Assembly: GCA_040385825.1 (NCBI GenBank)
Contig: JAZKGQ010000027.1
Coordinates: forward strand, 1-40,993
Length of the DNA stretch: 40,993 nt
Direction of reading: 5' to 3'
Source: JANNNF01 sp040385825
GTDB lineage: Bacteria; Pseudomonadota; Alphaproteobacteria; Rhodobacterales; Rhodobacteraceae
The notes under the pieces were generated by a model. It was not told where the DNA came from and ran no database searches. It worked only from the letters and a program-made list of their open reading frames with translations. The translations under genes and the position numbers were made by a program. Below, piece after piece: positions 22,951-30,462 of this stretch (position 1 is the stretch's first letter; the number at the start of each line of letters is the position of its first letter).

Positions 22951-23430
22951 TGCGCCCGCGTTCTTTCAAGGCCTTGATCCGCCACGATTGTTTTTTACCC
23001 GCCCCGACCCGTTCGGGCATAGAATGGTCACGCGATGGCAGGTCTGCGCCTCGGGTTCGGGGGCGAGCAGCCTACACCCACAGGTTGAAATTCCACAACG
23101 CCACAACGGTAACGGCCCGTAACGTTGTGGCCTTCGTTGTGGCAAAAAGGCGAGGCGGATCAAGGGCTTGGCCCAGTCCACAACGCCACAACGGCAAACC
23201 CCCTCACATGTACATGTGTGCGCATGCGCCCGCGATCACGCATGAGTGCATGCCGTTGTATCCGTTGTTCTGTTGTGGATATTCTTATCTTATTGATAAG
23301 AAAGAAGAAAAGAGCCTGAAAAGCCACAACGGCACCCACAACGTCAGTAATGCTGACCGTTGTGGGCTGGGCATGGTCGCGGCTAAGGCGTTGAAATCGC
23401 TGGAAACCATTAAAATATTCGGTGTTTATC
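22951..23430. other. Non-coding region with CCACAACG cluster: candidate origin or pac site
   Basis: Nine exact CCACAACG 8-mers. Direct copies: 23093, 23101, 23178, 23186, 23324, 23336. Inverted copies: 23123, 23135, 23358. A near-copy is at 23271. Two pairs are perfect tandems. The palindrome CACATGTACATGTG lies at 23205-23218 and GCGCATGCGC at 23220-23229. An AT-rich run with the dyad CTTATC-ttatt-GATAAG spans about 23278-23320. A 13-bp inverted repeat with one bulge (23335-23366) closes the cluster. It lies between the helicase and small terminase genes, so an iteron-type replication origin or a pac site are both plausible. Confidence 0.72.
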
Positions 23431-23991
23431 ATGCGTCCTGACCCCAAGATGGTGGCGGCGGATCGGGGTGAGCGGTTGCTTGAGCAGGGCTCGGGCCAGC
23501 TGGGCATGTTCGGGCCTGAGGGCGAGGTGATCGACCCGGCCAAGCGTGCCGGGCCGGGGCGGCCTGTCGGGGCGGGGAACAAGCTGAAGTCGCGGCTGAA
23601 GGATTACCTGACCGCCAAGGGCTACCGTGACCCTGCCGAACACCTGGCGCTGCTGGCGGGGCTGGATCGGCGCGACAAGCACCCGCTGCACGTCGCGGCG
23701 GAAATCGCGGCGGTGCTGGGCGAGGATGTGATGGCGGTGGCGCGCGAGATGCGGCAGGCGACAGAGGCCCTGCTGCCCTACTGGCACGCCAAGCTGACCC
23801 CCGATGTCAGCGTGACCACGCCTGCCGTGAACATTCTGATGCAGGGCGCGGGCGGCATGGTCGGCATCGACCTGGGCGATGCAGGTGATGACCCGTTTGC
23901 CCCGCTGGATGTGCGCATCGGTCTGATAGGCGACATTGAGCAAAATCAAGGGGTTAGCGATGGCCCAGAAACGGAACAGGCGAGCGAATGA
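23431..23991 (+). CDS. Probable small terminase subunit (186 aa)
   Basis: Starts at ATG 23431 (GTG 23422 possible); no clear ribosome site. GPGRPVGAGNKLKSRLKDYLTAKGYRDPAEHLALLAGLDRRDKHPLHVAAEIAAVLGEDVMAV resembles the DNA-binding N-terminal part of proteins encoded just upstream of podovirus large terminases. It would recognise the packaging site and load the large subunit. The assignment rests on gene order and general likeness. Confidence 0.6.
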   Translation: MRPDPKMVAADRGERLLEQGSGQLGMFGPEGEVIDPAKRAGPGRPVGAGNKLKSRLKDYLTAKGYRDPAEHLALLAGLDRRDKHPLHVAAEIAAVLGEDVMAVAREMRQATEALLPYWHAKLTPDVSVTTPAVNILMQGAGGMVGIDLGDAGDDPFAPLDVRIGLIGDIEQNQGVSDGPETEQASE

Positions 23992-24333
23992 CGGACGGTC
24001 AGGCTAAGGTGTTGATAAGGCTGGCACATCAGGGGCTTTGCACCCAGATTGCAAATCTAGGTGCATCGGACGCAGGGCACCCGGTCCAGCAATCGGTTGG
24101 CATCTGGATGGCAGGCGAGCCGCGCCGGTCCGCAGGGCGGGCAACAGACCCCCACCCCCCCCTATGCCACCCCCACCCCACCCCCCGCCGCCTCGACCGG
24201 GGGGGTACCCCCCCCGGCTTGTCCTGTATCCCCGTCTGTCCGACCCCATTCAGGGTTTCGGAAACCCCGGTCTGTGGTCTGGGACCAAAATTCGAAACTG
24301 ACCTGACGCACAACGGGGTAGGGGGGGTGTGCT
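23992..24333. other. Non-coding gap with hairpin, G/C palindrome and dyad
   Basis: The hairpin 24039-24065 has stems TGCACC/GGTGCA and AGAT/ATCT around loop TGCAA. Long C-runs lie at about 24151-24189. GGGGGGG-TA-CCCCCCCC spans 24199-24215, flanked by CC and GG. The dyad GGGTTTC-g-GAAACCC spans 24253-24267. A 118-aa open frame covers the gap but is Pro/His-rich, driven by the C-runs, and overruns the terL start, so I do not call it a gene. Confidence 0.6.
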
Positions 24334-26028
24334 ATGGCGCTTGATCTGGATGGTTTGTTCCGGTTGCCTGAAGACGACGACGCGCCATTCCGCAGTCTGG
24401 ACGGGGCCATGGCCCCGCAACTGAGCCGGGTGGGGGTTCAGGAGGCAACTGCCTTTCCCGAAGTGAGTTTGTGGAAGCCCCCCGGCCCTGTGGCACACGC
24501 GTTCTTTCTGAGCGATGCCGACGTGATAGGGATACGCGGCCCGGTCGGGTCTGGCAAGACCACAGCGCATCTTCGATCAAGAATTCGCCGGGCCAAGATG
24601 ATGCCGCGGTCCGGCCTCGATGGCATCCGGCGCTACAAGGTTACCATTGTGCGCGAAACCTATCGCCAGCTTTGGGCCACCACAGTGCCAAGCTGGTGGG
24701 AAGTGATGCCCAAAGGCCTTGGCAAATGGGCGGGCGGGCGCGGTGACCCGGTGACCCATTCCATCCAGTTCGAGGATGCGCATGGGCCGATCCATTTCAT
24801 CGCCGAGTTCATGGCCTTTGGCACATCGGCCGCCGAGATCGACGCGAACGCGCGTGGTTTGCAGACCACGGACCTTGCGATGGAGGAAGCCGATACCAAC
24901 CCGGTGGCCGGTTTCACCAAGGGTCTGACCCGGATCGACCGCTACCCGCCAAAGGACCATCTGCGCCATCTGCCGCTGGCCCTGCAATCCTACGGCCAGA
25001 TTTCCTGCAGCTACAACAGCCCGGACGAGGACAACTGGACCGTGCGGGTGCTGGAAGGCGAGAACCTGAATGACGAAGCCAAGCAGGTGCGCGCGGCCCT
25101 GAGTGACGAAGGCGTGCGGATCAGCTTTTTCCGCCAGCCGGGCTATGACGAGCCGGGCTGCGAGAACCTGGCCAACCTTGGCCCGAAGTATTACCCCCGC
25201 GCCATCGCCGGTATGCGCGCCGAAGGGCGGGGCAACGATGTAGAACGGCTGATCTATAACCGGATCGGGTTTGTGCGGGCGGGCGATCCGGTGTTTCGCA
25301 CCCAGTATAAGCGCAATGTGCATGTGTCGGCCACGCCCCTTGCCGCCATTCCGGGCATCCCGCTGCGCATCGGACTTGATCAGGGGTATTTTGGGGCGGC
25401 TGTGATCGGGCAGTTCATCCGGCCGTTCCAATGGCGCATTCTGGGCGAGCTGAGCTTCAAGGAAGGATCCTTTGCGCCCCAGTTTGGTGCGGCCCTGAAA
25501 GAGCTGCTGGCCACCCGCTGGCCCGGCCATGCGATTTACAAGCCCGCCTTTTGCGACATGGCGGGCACGGCGCAGGAGAGCCTTGAGGATGTCACCTGGA
25601 TGAACCAGGTGGCAGATGCGTCTGGCCTTGAGATCGAGCCGCAGCGGTTGGGCGGCAACCGGATCGAGCCGCGCCTTGCCGTGTGGCGGGCGGCCATGGA
25701 GTGGAACCAGTTCGGTGTGCCCGGGCTGATCATCGACCCTGGTTGCAAGCTGCTGATCCGGGGTCTTGAGAACGATTATGTCTGGGACGCCGAAGCCGAC
25801 AAATCGGAAAACCGGGGCCGCAAGCCCAAGAAGCGCGGTATCCGCGCGGCGGACGCCATCGACGCGGGCGGATACATGATGCTGGGCGAAAGCCTGCCCG
25901 ACGGTCGCCCGCTGACCGCCGAGCTGACCGAGCAGGGCCGCGCACTGGCAGAGGCAGGCCAAGGCCGCCTCGACCGCGACCCGGACCCACAGGCCAGCTA
26001 TGATTTCAACCCGCTGGAGGGGTTCTGA
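24334..26028 (+). CDS. terL: Terminase large subunit (564 aa)
   Basis: The packaging ATPase and nuclease. Walker A GPVGSGKTT is at 69-77, Walker B-type TDLAMEEAD at 179-187, and the coupling-type SYNSP near 226-230. The nuclease-domain start RIGLDQGYFG with acidic D349 is followed by RPFQWRILGELSF, and a later RAADAIDAGGY holds the final acidic metal-binding position. It cuts concatemers and pumps DNA into the prohead through the portal. Its stop overlaps the next ATG by one base. Confidence 0.92.
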   Translation: MALDLDGLFRLPEDDDAPFRSLDGAMAPQLSRVGVQEATAFPEVSLWKPPGPVAHAFFLSDADVIGIRGPVGSGKTTAHLRSRIRRAKMMPRSGLDGIRRYKVTIVRETYRQLWATTVPSWWEVMPKGLGKWAGGRGDPVTHSIQFEDAHGPIHFIAEFMAFGTSAAEIDANARGLQTTDLAMEEADTNPVAGFTKGLTRIDRYPPKDHLRHLPLALQSYGQISCSYNSPDEDNWTVRVLEGENLNDEAKQVRAALSDEGVRISFFRQPGYDEPGCENLANLGPKYYPRAIAGMRAEGRGNDVERLIYNRIGFVRAGDPVFRTQYKRNVHVSATPLAAIPGIPLRIGLDQGYFGAAVIGQFIRPFQWRILGELSFKEGSFAPQFGAALKELLATRWPGHAIYKPAFCDMAGTAQESLEDVTWMNQVADASGLEIEPQRLGGNRIEPRLAVWRAAMEWNQFGVPGLIIDPGCKLLIRGLENDYVWDAEADKSENRGRKPKKRGIRAADAIDAGGYMMLGESLPDGRPLTAELTEQGRALAEAGQGRLDRDPDPQASYDFNPLEGF

Positions 26029-26588
26029 TGCCCCATACCGCACTTCGCCCCTTGGCCTTTGAGGGCTTTTCGGACCTGACGGTGCTGCATGTGTGCCGCC
26101 ATATGCGCCGCGTGGATGCCGAAGAAGTCTTTGCCATGCGCCCGGATGCCGATGCCTTTGCGCTGTACCGCGATATCGCCGCTTTGGGGGGGCGTCACCT
26201 GTGGTTTGAGGTGGTGCGGCCCGCGACGGCCATGCAGCCCATTGCCTTGTTCGGGGTGGTTGGCACATCGCCCGGGTGCGGCCTTGCCCATATGATTGCC
26301 ACCGATGATCTGACCGCCGGTGACGCCCGCCAGATCGTCGCACGGATCCATTCCGCCGTGGCCCCGGTGATGCTGGACCATGGGTTGCACCGGATCGAGG
26401 CGCTTGCCCTGTCCAGTCACCGCTGGGCCCACCGGTTCTTGCGGGCCTGTGGTGCGCTGCCTGAAGGCCCGCCCCGCCGTGCGACGGGAAAGTGCGGTGA
26501 AGATTTTCAAGCCTTCGTCTGGCTGCGCGATGACTTTACCCGCCGTTTTTCACCAAGCACCGCCCCCGATCCCGTCCCTTTCAAATAG
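26028..26588 (+). CDS. GNAT-fold-like protein (186 aa)
   Basis: TGATG overlap with terL. The C-terminal block LDHGLHRIEALALSSHRWAHRFLRACGALPEGPPRRATGKCGEDFQAFVWLRDDF follows the GNAT pattern: G..RIEA, then A..FL...GA..EG, then a strand ending W.R. The N-terminal part resembles the first helix and strands. Similar acetyltransferase-like proteins sit beside terL or portal in several podoviruses. Whether it binds acetyl-CoA is unclear, because no clean Q/RxxGxG/A loop was seen. Confidence 0.65.
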   Translation: MPHTALRPLAFEGFSDLTVLHVCRHMRRVDAEEVFAMRPDADAFALYRDIAALGGRHLWFEVVRPATAMQPIALFGVVGTSPGCGLAHMIATDDLTAGDARQIVARIHSAVAPVMLDHGLHRIEALALSSHRWAHRFLRACGALPEGPPRRATGKCGEDFQAFVWLRDDFTRRFSPSTAPDPVPFK

Positions 26589-26599
26589 GAGCACTCACC

Positions 26600-26905
26600 A
26601 TGGCCACAAAAAAGAAAACGCCCGCCGCAACGATTGCCGACCGAGAGCATGCGGCGGAGTCAGACGCGCAGATCAGCAATCTTCAACGTTTGATCGAAGA
26701 CATCAGCGCGCGCACGGCGGGCGGGTCGGTGGACGACGATCTGCGCGCTTTCCTTGACATCGAGGCGGCAGAGATCAGCGAACGCGATGATCCCACTGTG
26801 ACCCTTTCGGGCGTCACCGCCAGTTCGCACCTGGGATTGCATCAGGCGTTGCAGGACTGGTGCACGCAGGCCGCCCGCTGGATTACGGAACTAAAGACCG
26901 CCTGA
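26600..26905 (+). CDS. Hypothetical late protein (101 aa)
   Basis: ATG 26600, preceded by AGGAG. MATKKKTPAATIADREHAAESDAQISNLQRLIEDISARTAGG...: basic N-terminus, then an acidic helical region, with TLSGVTASSHLGLHQALQDWC near the end. No family was recognised. It lies between the GNAT-like gene and the portal block. Confidence 0.6.
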   Translation: MATKKKTPAATIADREHAAESDAQISNLQRLIEDISARTAGGSVDDDLRAFLDIEAAEISERDDPTVTLSGVTASSHLGLHQALQDWCTQAARWITELKTA

Positions 26906-26974
26906 CCACCCCGCCTGACCAATTTGCCCAACGGGCAAGATGGTGTTTTCACCCCAGACATAGGAGATCGCCCC

Positions 26975-27145
26975 ATGTGCGGACTGCCCAAGACCCAAGT
27001 TCCTGCCGTGCAGCGCCTTGCTGCCCCGACATCTGACGCCGTGATGCGCGAGGGCGAGCTGGAGCGCATGTTGCGCCGCAGCCGTTCGGGCGTTGCCGCC
27101 GACATCCTGACCACGCCGATGGGCATCGTGGGGCCGGGCGCATGA
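26975..27145 (+). CDS. Small protein preceding portal (56 aa)
   Basis: ATG 26975, with GGAG about 9 bases upstream. MCGLPKTQVPAVQRL...ELERMLRRSRSGVAADILTTPMGIVGPGA. The end pattern, a basic RRSRSG followed by ILT-small-residue-G, is familiar from tiny proteins encoded directly before podovirus portals. Role unknown. ATGA overlap with portal. Confidence 0.65.
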   Translation: MCGLPKTQVPAVQRLAAPTSDAVMREGELERMLRRSRSGVAADILTTPMGIVGPGA

Positions 27146-28854
27146 ACGCGATGACGCCTGCCATGTCCCCGGCGCCGAAGGCCATCGGGGCGGAAAACAG
27201 CAGCGTGGCCAAGATGATTTTCAGCCGCCATGAGGAAATGCTGACCGATCGCAACGCCCGCGCCCCCGAACTGGAGGCCGTCGCGCGCCTCTACCGCCCG
27301 CAGCGCCAAGGGTTCCGGTCCAGCAGCGAGAAGCGCGACGAATACAACCTGCACGCCCTGTTCAACAGCACCACACTGATTGCGGCAGGCAACATGAGCA
27401 GCAGCCTGTACAGCACCCTGTGCAGCCCGGCCAATGACTGGTTTCAGACCACGCCGCCCGATCCCGATCTGGCCGAGTTCCCGAGCGTCAAACGCTGGAA
27501 TGACATCGTGTCGGCGCGCATGTTGCGCAGCTTTGGCCCGGGCATCAGCACGTTTTATGCCAGTGCCGTGTCCTGGACTGCGGACACCGTGGCGCTTGGC
27601 ACCGGCTGCCTTGTCAGTGACGAAGGCTTTGGCCGCCGCCGTCTGATCGACAGCTGCATCAGCCCGGCCGATTTTGTCTTTGCCTGCGACGTGGATGGCA
27701 TGGCCGATGAGCTGATCACGGAACGCTGGATGACCCCGGTGCAGGCCGCCCGGTTTTATGGCATCGACGCGCTGCCGCCCAAGCTGCGCGAACGCGCGGT
27801 GCAGGGCAAGACCGACACCCGCAGCCGGTTTTTGCAGGCCATGCAGCCCAACGACAGCTTCACCCCCGGATCATTCGGGGCCAAGGGGCGGCCTTACCTT
27901 TCCACCCATATCAGCGAAGACGGCATGGCCGTGGTGCGCCAGGGCGGCATGTACGAGCAGAACTTTGCCATCCCGCGTTGGGATGTGGACGGGTCGAACC
28001 CCTGGGGCCATGGCATGGGGTATCTGACGCTGGCATCGGGGCAGAAACTGCAGGCCATGAGCCGAGATAACCTGCAGGCGGGGGCGATGATGGCCAAGCC
28101 GCCGATCGGCACCACTGGCACCAAGGCCCTGCGCGAAGGGGCCAAGCTGGCCCCCGGTGCGTTCCTGCATGGCGCTGTCAGCCACACCGGCCAGCAGCTG
28201 GTGCGCCCGATCCTGACCGGGCAGGGCCTGCCTGTCACCGCCGATATGGAACGCATGGCCAAGGACGAGGTGGAAAACGGCTGGCACGCCCAGTTGCTGA
28301 CCTTGGTGAACCGCACCGGCATGGGCAATCTGGAGGTCATCGAGCGGATGGAGGAACGTCTGCGCCTGCAAGCGCCCTTTATCGGCCGCATGCAGACCGA
28401 AGGCCTGTCCATGGTGCTGGAGCGCCGGTTCAAGATGCTGTTCCGCGCAGGCCAGTTCCCGCCGCCGCCGCGCGAGCTGGGAAACCAGCCGCTGGAAATC
28501 CGGTTCACGAGCGTAGCAGCACTGGCGCAGAAGGCAGGCGAGGGCGTGGCCACGCGCCGCTTGCTGCAAGACACCTATGCCATGGCCGCCGCCCAGCCCA
28601 CCCCCGAGGCGCAGCAAGAAGTGTGGGACAACATCGACCGGGACGCTGCCATGGCGGTACTGGCCGACAGCGGCGGGGTACCGAGCCGCGTGGTGCGCAG
28701 CCCCGAGGACCGCGAGGCGATCCGCCAGGGCCGTGCCCAGCAAAAGCAGATGGCCGATGCCATGGCCATGGCCCAGCAGGGGGCAGCAGCAGCCAAGGAT
28801 ATGGGGGCTGCCATGGGTTCAATGGCGGGCATGCAGCAGGGGGCCCCCGTCTGA
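27142..28854 (+). CDS. Portal / head-tail connector protein (570 aa)
   Basis: Matches the T7-type head-tail connector family in length and in landmark segments: an early R-x-L-Y.P block (ARLYRPQRQGF), FNSTTLIAAGNMSSSLYSTLCSPANDWF, a central GSNPWGHGMGYLTLASGQKLQAM, and the C-terminal MEERLRLQAPFIGRMQTEGLSMVLERRFKMLFRAGQFPPPP. The last 60 residues are Ala/Met/Gln-rich. It forms the dodecameric ring through which DNA enters and leaves. The gene is coupled to its neighbours by ATGA and TGATG overlaps. Confidence 0.9.
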   Translation: MNAMTPAMSPAPKAIGAENSSVAKMIFSRHEEMLTDRNARAPELEAVARLYRPQRQGFRSSSEKRDEYNLHALFNSTTLIAAGNMSSSLYSTLCSPANDWFQTTPPDPDLAEFPSVKRWNDIVSARMLRSFGPGISTFYASAVSWTADTVALGTGCLVSDEGFGRRRLIDSCISPADFVFACDVDGMADELITERWMTPVQAARFYGIDALPPKLRERAVQGKTDTRSRFLQAMQPNDSFTPGSFGAKGRPYLSTHISEDGMAVVRQGGMYEQNFAIPRWDVDGSNPWGHGMGYLTLASGQKLQAMSRDNLQAGAMMAKPPIGTTGTKALREGAKLAPGAFLHGAVSHTGQQLVRPILTGQGLPVTADMERMAKDEVENGWHAQLLTLVNRTGMGNLEVIERMEERLRLQAPFIGRMQTEGLSMVLERRFKMLFRAGQFPPPPRELGNQPLEIRFTSVAALAQKAGEGVATRRLLQDTYAMAAAQPTPEAQQEVWDNIDRDAAMAVLADSGGVPSRVVRSPEDREAIRQGRAQQKQMADAMAMAQQGAAAAKDMGAAMGSMAGMQQGAPV

Positions 28855-29171
28855 TGAAACCGATCCGCCTTGCGGCCCTGTCGGCCTACCGCGCGCTGTT
28901 CGGCATGCGCCGCACCGATGCGCTGGTGCATGGCTGGCGTGAGTTGCGCCAGCACCCCGAAGTCATCCGCGATCTGTGTCTTTTGGGGCATCTGTTCGAG
29001 CCCGACATCGACCCCGCCACCGGCCAGATGTACCCGGCCGAGACCTTAACCGCGCGGGCGGCGCGCAAGTCCATGGCGCTGGCCCTGCTGGCCCGGGCCG
29101 AAATCACCAATGCCGAATTAACCCTGATCCGAATGGAGAGTGACAATGCGAATTTTGACGATGATCGGTAA
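28854..29171 (+). CDS. Hypothetical late protein (105 aa)
   Basis: ATG 28854 overlaps the portal stop (TGATG). MKPIRLAALSAYRALFGMRRTDALVHGWRELRQHPEVIRDLCLLGHLFEPDIDPATG...: helical, with LTARAARKSMALALLARAEI. It overlaps the scaffold start by 26 bp. It resembles small proteins between portal and scaffold in podoviruses; function unknown. Confidence 0.6.
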   Translation: MKPIRLAALSAYRALFGMRRTDALVHGWRELRQHPEVIRDLCLLGHLFEPDIDPATGQMYPAETLTARAARKSMALALLARAEITNAELTLIRMESDNANFDDDR

Positions 29172-30159
29172 CCGCCGCCCCGTCTGGCAAGGCGAAGGTC
29201 AAGGGGCTGGGGCTGGCGCTGCCGATGCGGCGGGTGCAGCCGCTGCCGCCCTGGCGGGTGCTGGTGCTGGTGCAGAAGCTGGTGCAGGTGCTGCTGATCC
29301 CGGTGCAGGTGCCGCCGCTGCCAAGCCCTGGTACGAGGAACGCACCTGGTCTGACCCCACCTTGCAGCAGCATCTGATCAAGTCGGGCTACCACAACGGC
29401 ACATCCGACGAGGCGCTGGAGCGGGCGCTGAAGGGCGAGTTGACCGCCACCACAAAGCTGGGCCGCAACCCCGCCACCCTGCTAGACGCCCCCAAGGAAG
29501 GGCAAACCGTGAACGAGTGGATGAAGGCCAATGCCAAGGCCTTTGGCGTACCCGACAGCCTCGACAAATACGAGCTGAAGCTGCCTGAAGGTCTGCCAGA
29601 AGGCATGCCGATCGACACGGCCTTGCTGGCGGATTTTCGCAAATATGCGCATGAGGCCGGATTGCCGCCTGCTGTGGCCCAAGCCAACATCGAGGCCTAT
29701 GCTGCGATGATGACACCGCGTTTCACGCAGGAAGCCGCGCGTGCCGCCGAGGCAGAGGCCAAGATGACCGGCGATCTGCAAACGACCTGGGGGCAGAATT
29801 ACAAAACCAATCAGGATCTGGCGGTGCGCGCCTTCCAGACCCTTGCCGCCGAGATGAAAATGGACCCGGAACAGTCCAAAATGCTGGCAGGCAAGCTGAA
29901 CAAGGAAATGGGCGACGCCGGGCTGTTGAAGTTTTTCCACACCCTTGCAGGCAAGATGGGCGAAGACACCCTTGCCATTCCGCGCGGCGGCAATGCCCCG
30001 GCGTTGGCGCTTGCAGACGCGCAGCAGCGCAAGGCCGCGATCATGACCGCCCATACCGGCGATATGGCCAAGGCCACGCGCGAAGGCAACACCCGCCGTG
30101 TGACCGAGTTGCGCAAGGAAATGGAAGGTTTGAACGTCATCCTCGCCCAGCACGGCTGA
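29146..30159 (+). CDS. Scaffold / capsid assembly protein (337 aa)
   Basis: ATG 29146 with GGAG upstream; GTG 29140 is the alternative. The first about 60 residues are a Gly/Ala low-complexity segment encoded by near-repetitive GCTGGTGCT-like DNA. A WYEERTWSDPTLQQHLIKSGY motif follows, then long charged helices. The position directly before the capsid gene and the acidic, helical make-up are typical of scaffolding proteins that template prohead assembly and then leave. Confidence 0.75.
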   Translation: MRILTMIGNRRPVWQGEGQGAGAGAADAAGAAAAALAGAGAGAEAGAGAADPGAGAAAAKPWYEERTWSDPTLQQHLIKSGYHNGTSDEALERALKGELTATTKLGRNPATLLDAPKEGQTVNEWMKANAKAFGVPDSLDKYELKLPEGLPEGMPIDTALLADFRKYAHEAGLPPAVAQANIEAYAAMMTPRFTQEAARAAEAEAKMTGDLQTTWGQNYKTNQDLAVRAFQTLAAEMKMDPEQSKMLAGKLNKEMGDAGLLKFFHTLAGKMGEDTLAIPRGGNAPALALADAQQRKAAIMTAHTGDMAKATREGNTRRVTELRKEMEGLNVILAQHG

Positions 30160-30180
30160 CGGCAGGCGCAGAAAATGGGT

Positions 30181-30211
30181 GCGCCCGTGGACCGGGGGAG
30201 GTCACGGGCGC
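30181..30211 (+). terminator. 9-bp GC hairpin after scaffold gene
   Basis: GCGCCCGTG (30181-30189) pairs with CACGGGCGC (30203-30211) around a 13-nt loop. No T-run follows, so it may be a weak or Rho-assisted terminator or an mRNA stabiliser between scaffold and capsid. Confidence 0.45.
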
Positions 30212-30264
30212 TGTGAGGCGGCAGACCTTGGGGGGTACAGGCGCTTCACCGCTACATTTAGGGG

Positions 30265-30307
30265 TTGACAGGCGGATTGTCCAGAGGCAAGCCTGATTGT
30301 GTTAAAT
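30265..30307 (+). promoter_or_regulatory. Possible promoter before the capsid leader
   Basis: A perfect TTGACA lies at 30265-30270, but no good -10 lies at 16-18 bp. TTGTCC (30277) with TTAAAT (30302) is an alternative at 19-bp spacing. Weak evidence, supported mainly by the unusually long 303-bp gap before the most highly expressed gene. Confidence 0.3.
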
Positions 30308-30462
30308 GCGGGTGGTCCTGAAAAGGGTCCGCTGACCAGAGGGGAAAGTCCCTTCGTGCAAGCGAGCGGTGCCGCAAGGTGCAATCGCCAGGTCGGGTCC
30401 GGCAGCAGCCGGGGGGTCCTCCGAACACAGTTGTCCTTCAACCATGTTCAGAGGAGTGGCCC
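30308..30462 (+). ncRNA. Structured leader upstream of the major capsid gene
   Basis: About 155 nt with consecutive hairpins. The first is AGGG/CCCT (30340-30353). The second is GCGA...TCGC enclosing GTGCC-GCAA-GGTGC, a GNRA tetraloop stem (30362-30388). The third is CCGGC-AGCA-GCCGG (30399-30412). The capsid ribosome site follows at 30451-30456. This may be a translational-control or stability element. I could not match it to a named RNA class. Confidence 0.5.

Noticed and set aside
22947..23441. 164-codon open frame after the helicase
   Set aside because: It runs through the CCACAACG repeats and palindromes; its odd composition follows from the repeats, so the region is better read as a non-coding site.
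24010..24085. Complete tRNA-Cys gene
   Set aside because: Only an anticodon-arm-like hairpin is present; no T arm with TTC and no matching acceptor strands could be found.
23988..24344. 118-codon open frame between terminase genes
   Set aside because: Despite an ATGA overlap, the product is Pro/His-rich from C-runs and extends into terL.
24577..26343. 588-codon minus-strand open frame
   Set aside because: Antisense to terL, whose Walker and nuclease motifs make the plus strand certain.
30335..30415. SRP (4.5S), RNase P or hammerhead-like RNA before the capsid gene
   Set aside because: CCAGGTCGGGTCCGG and GGGGAAAGTCC resemble fragments of SRP and RNase P RNAs, but the SRP tetraloop GGAA and other conserved blocks are missing, and the CTGANGA core of the hammerhead is not intact.
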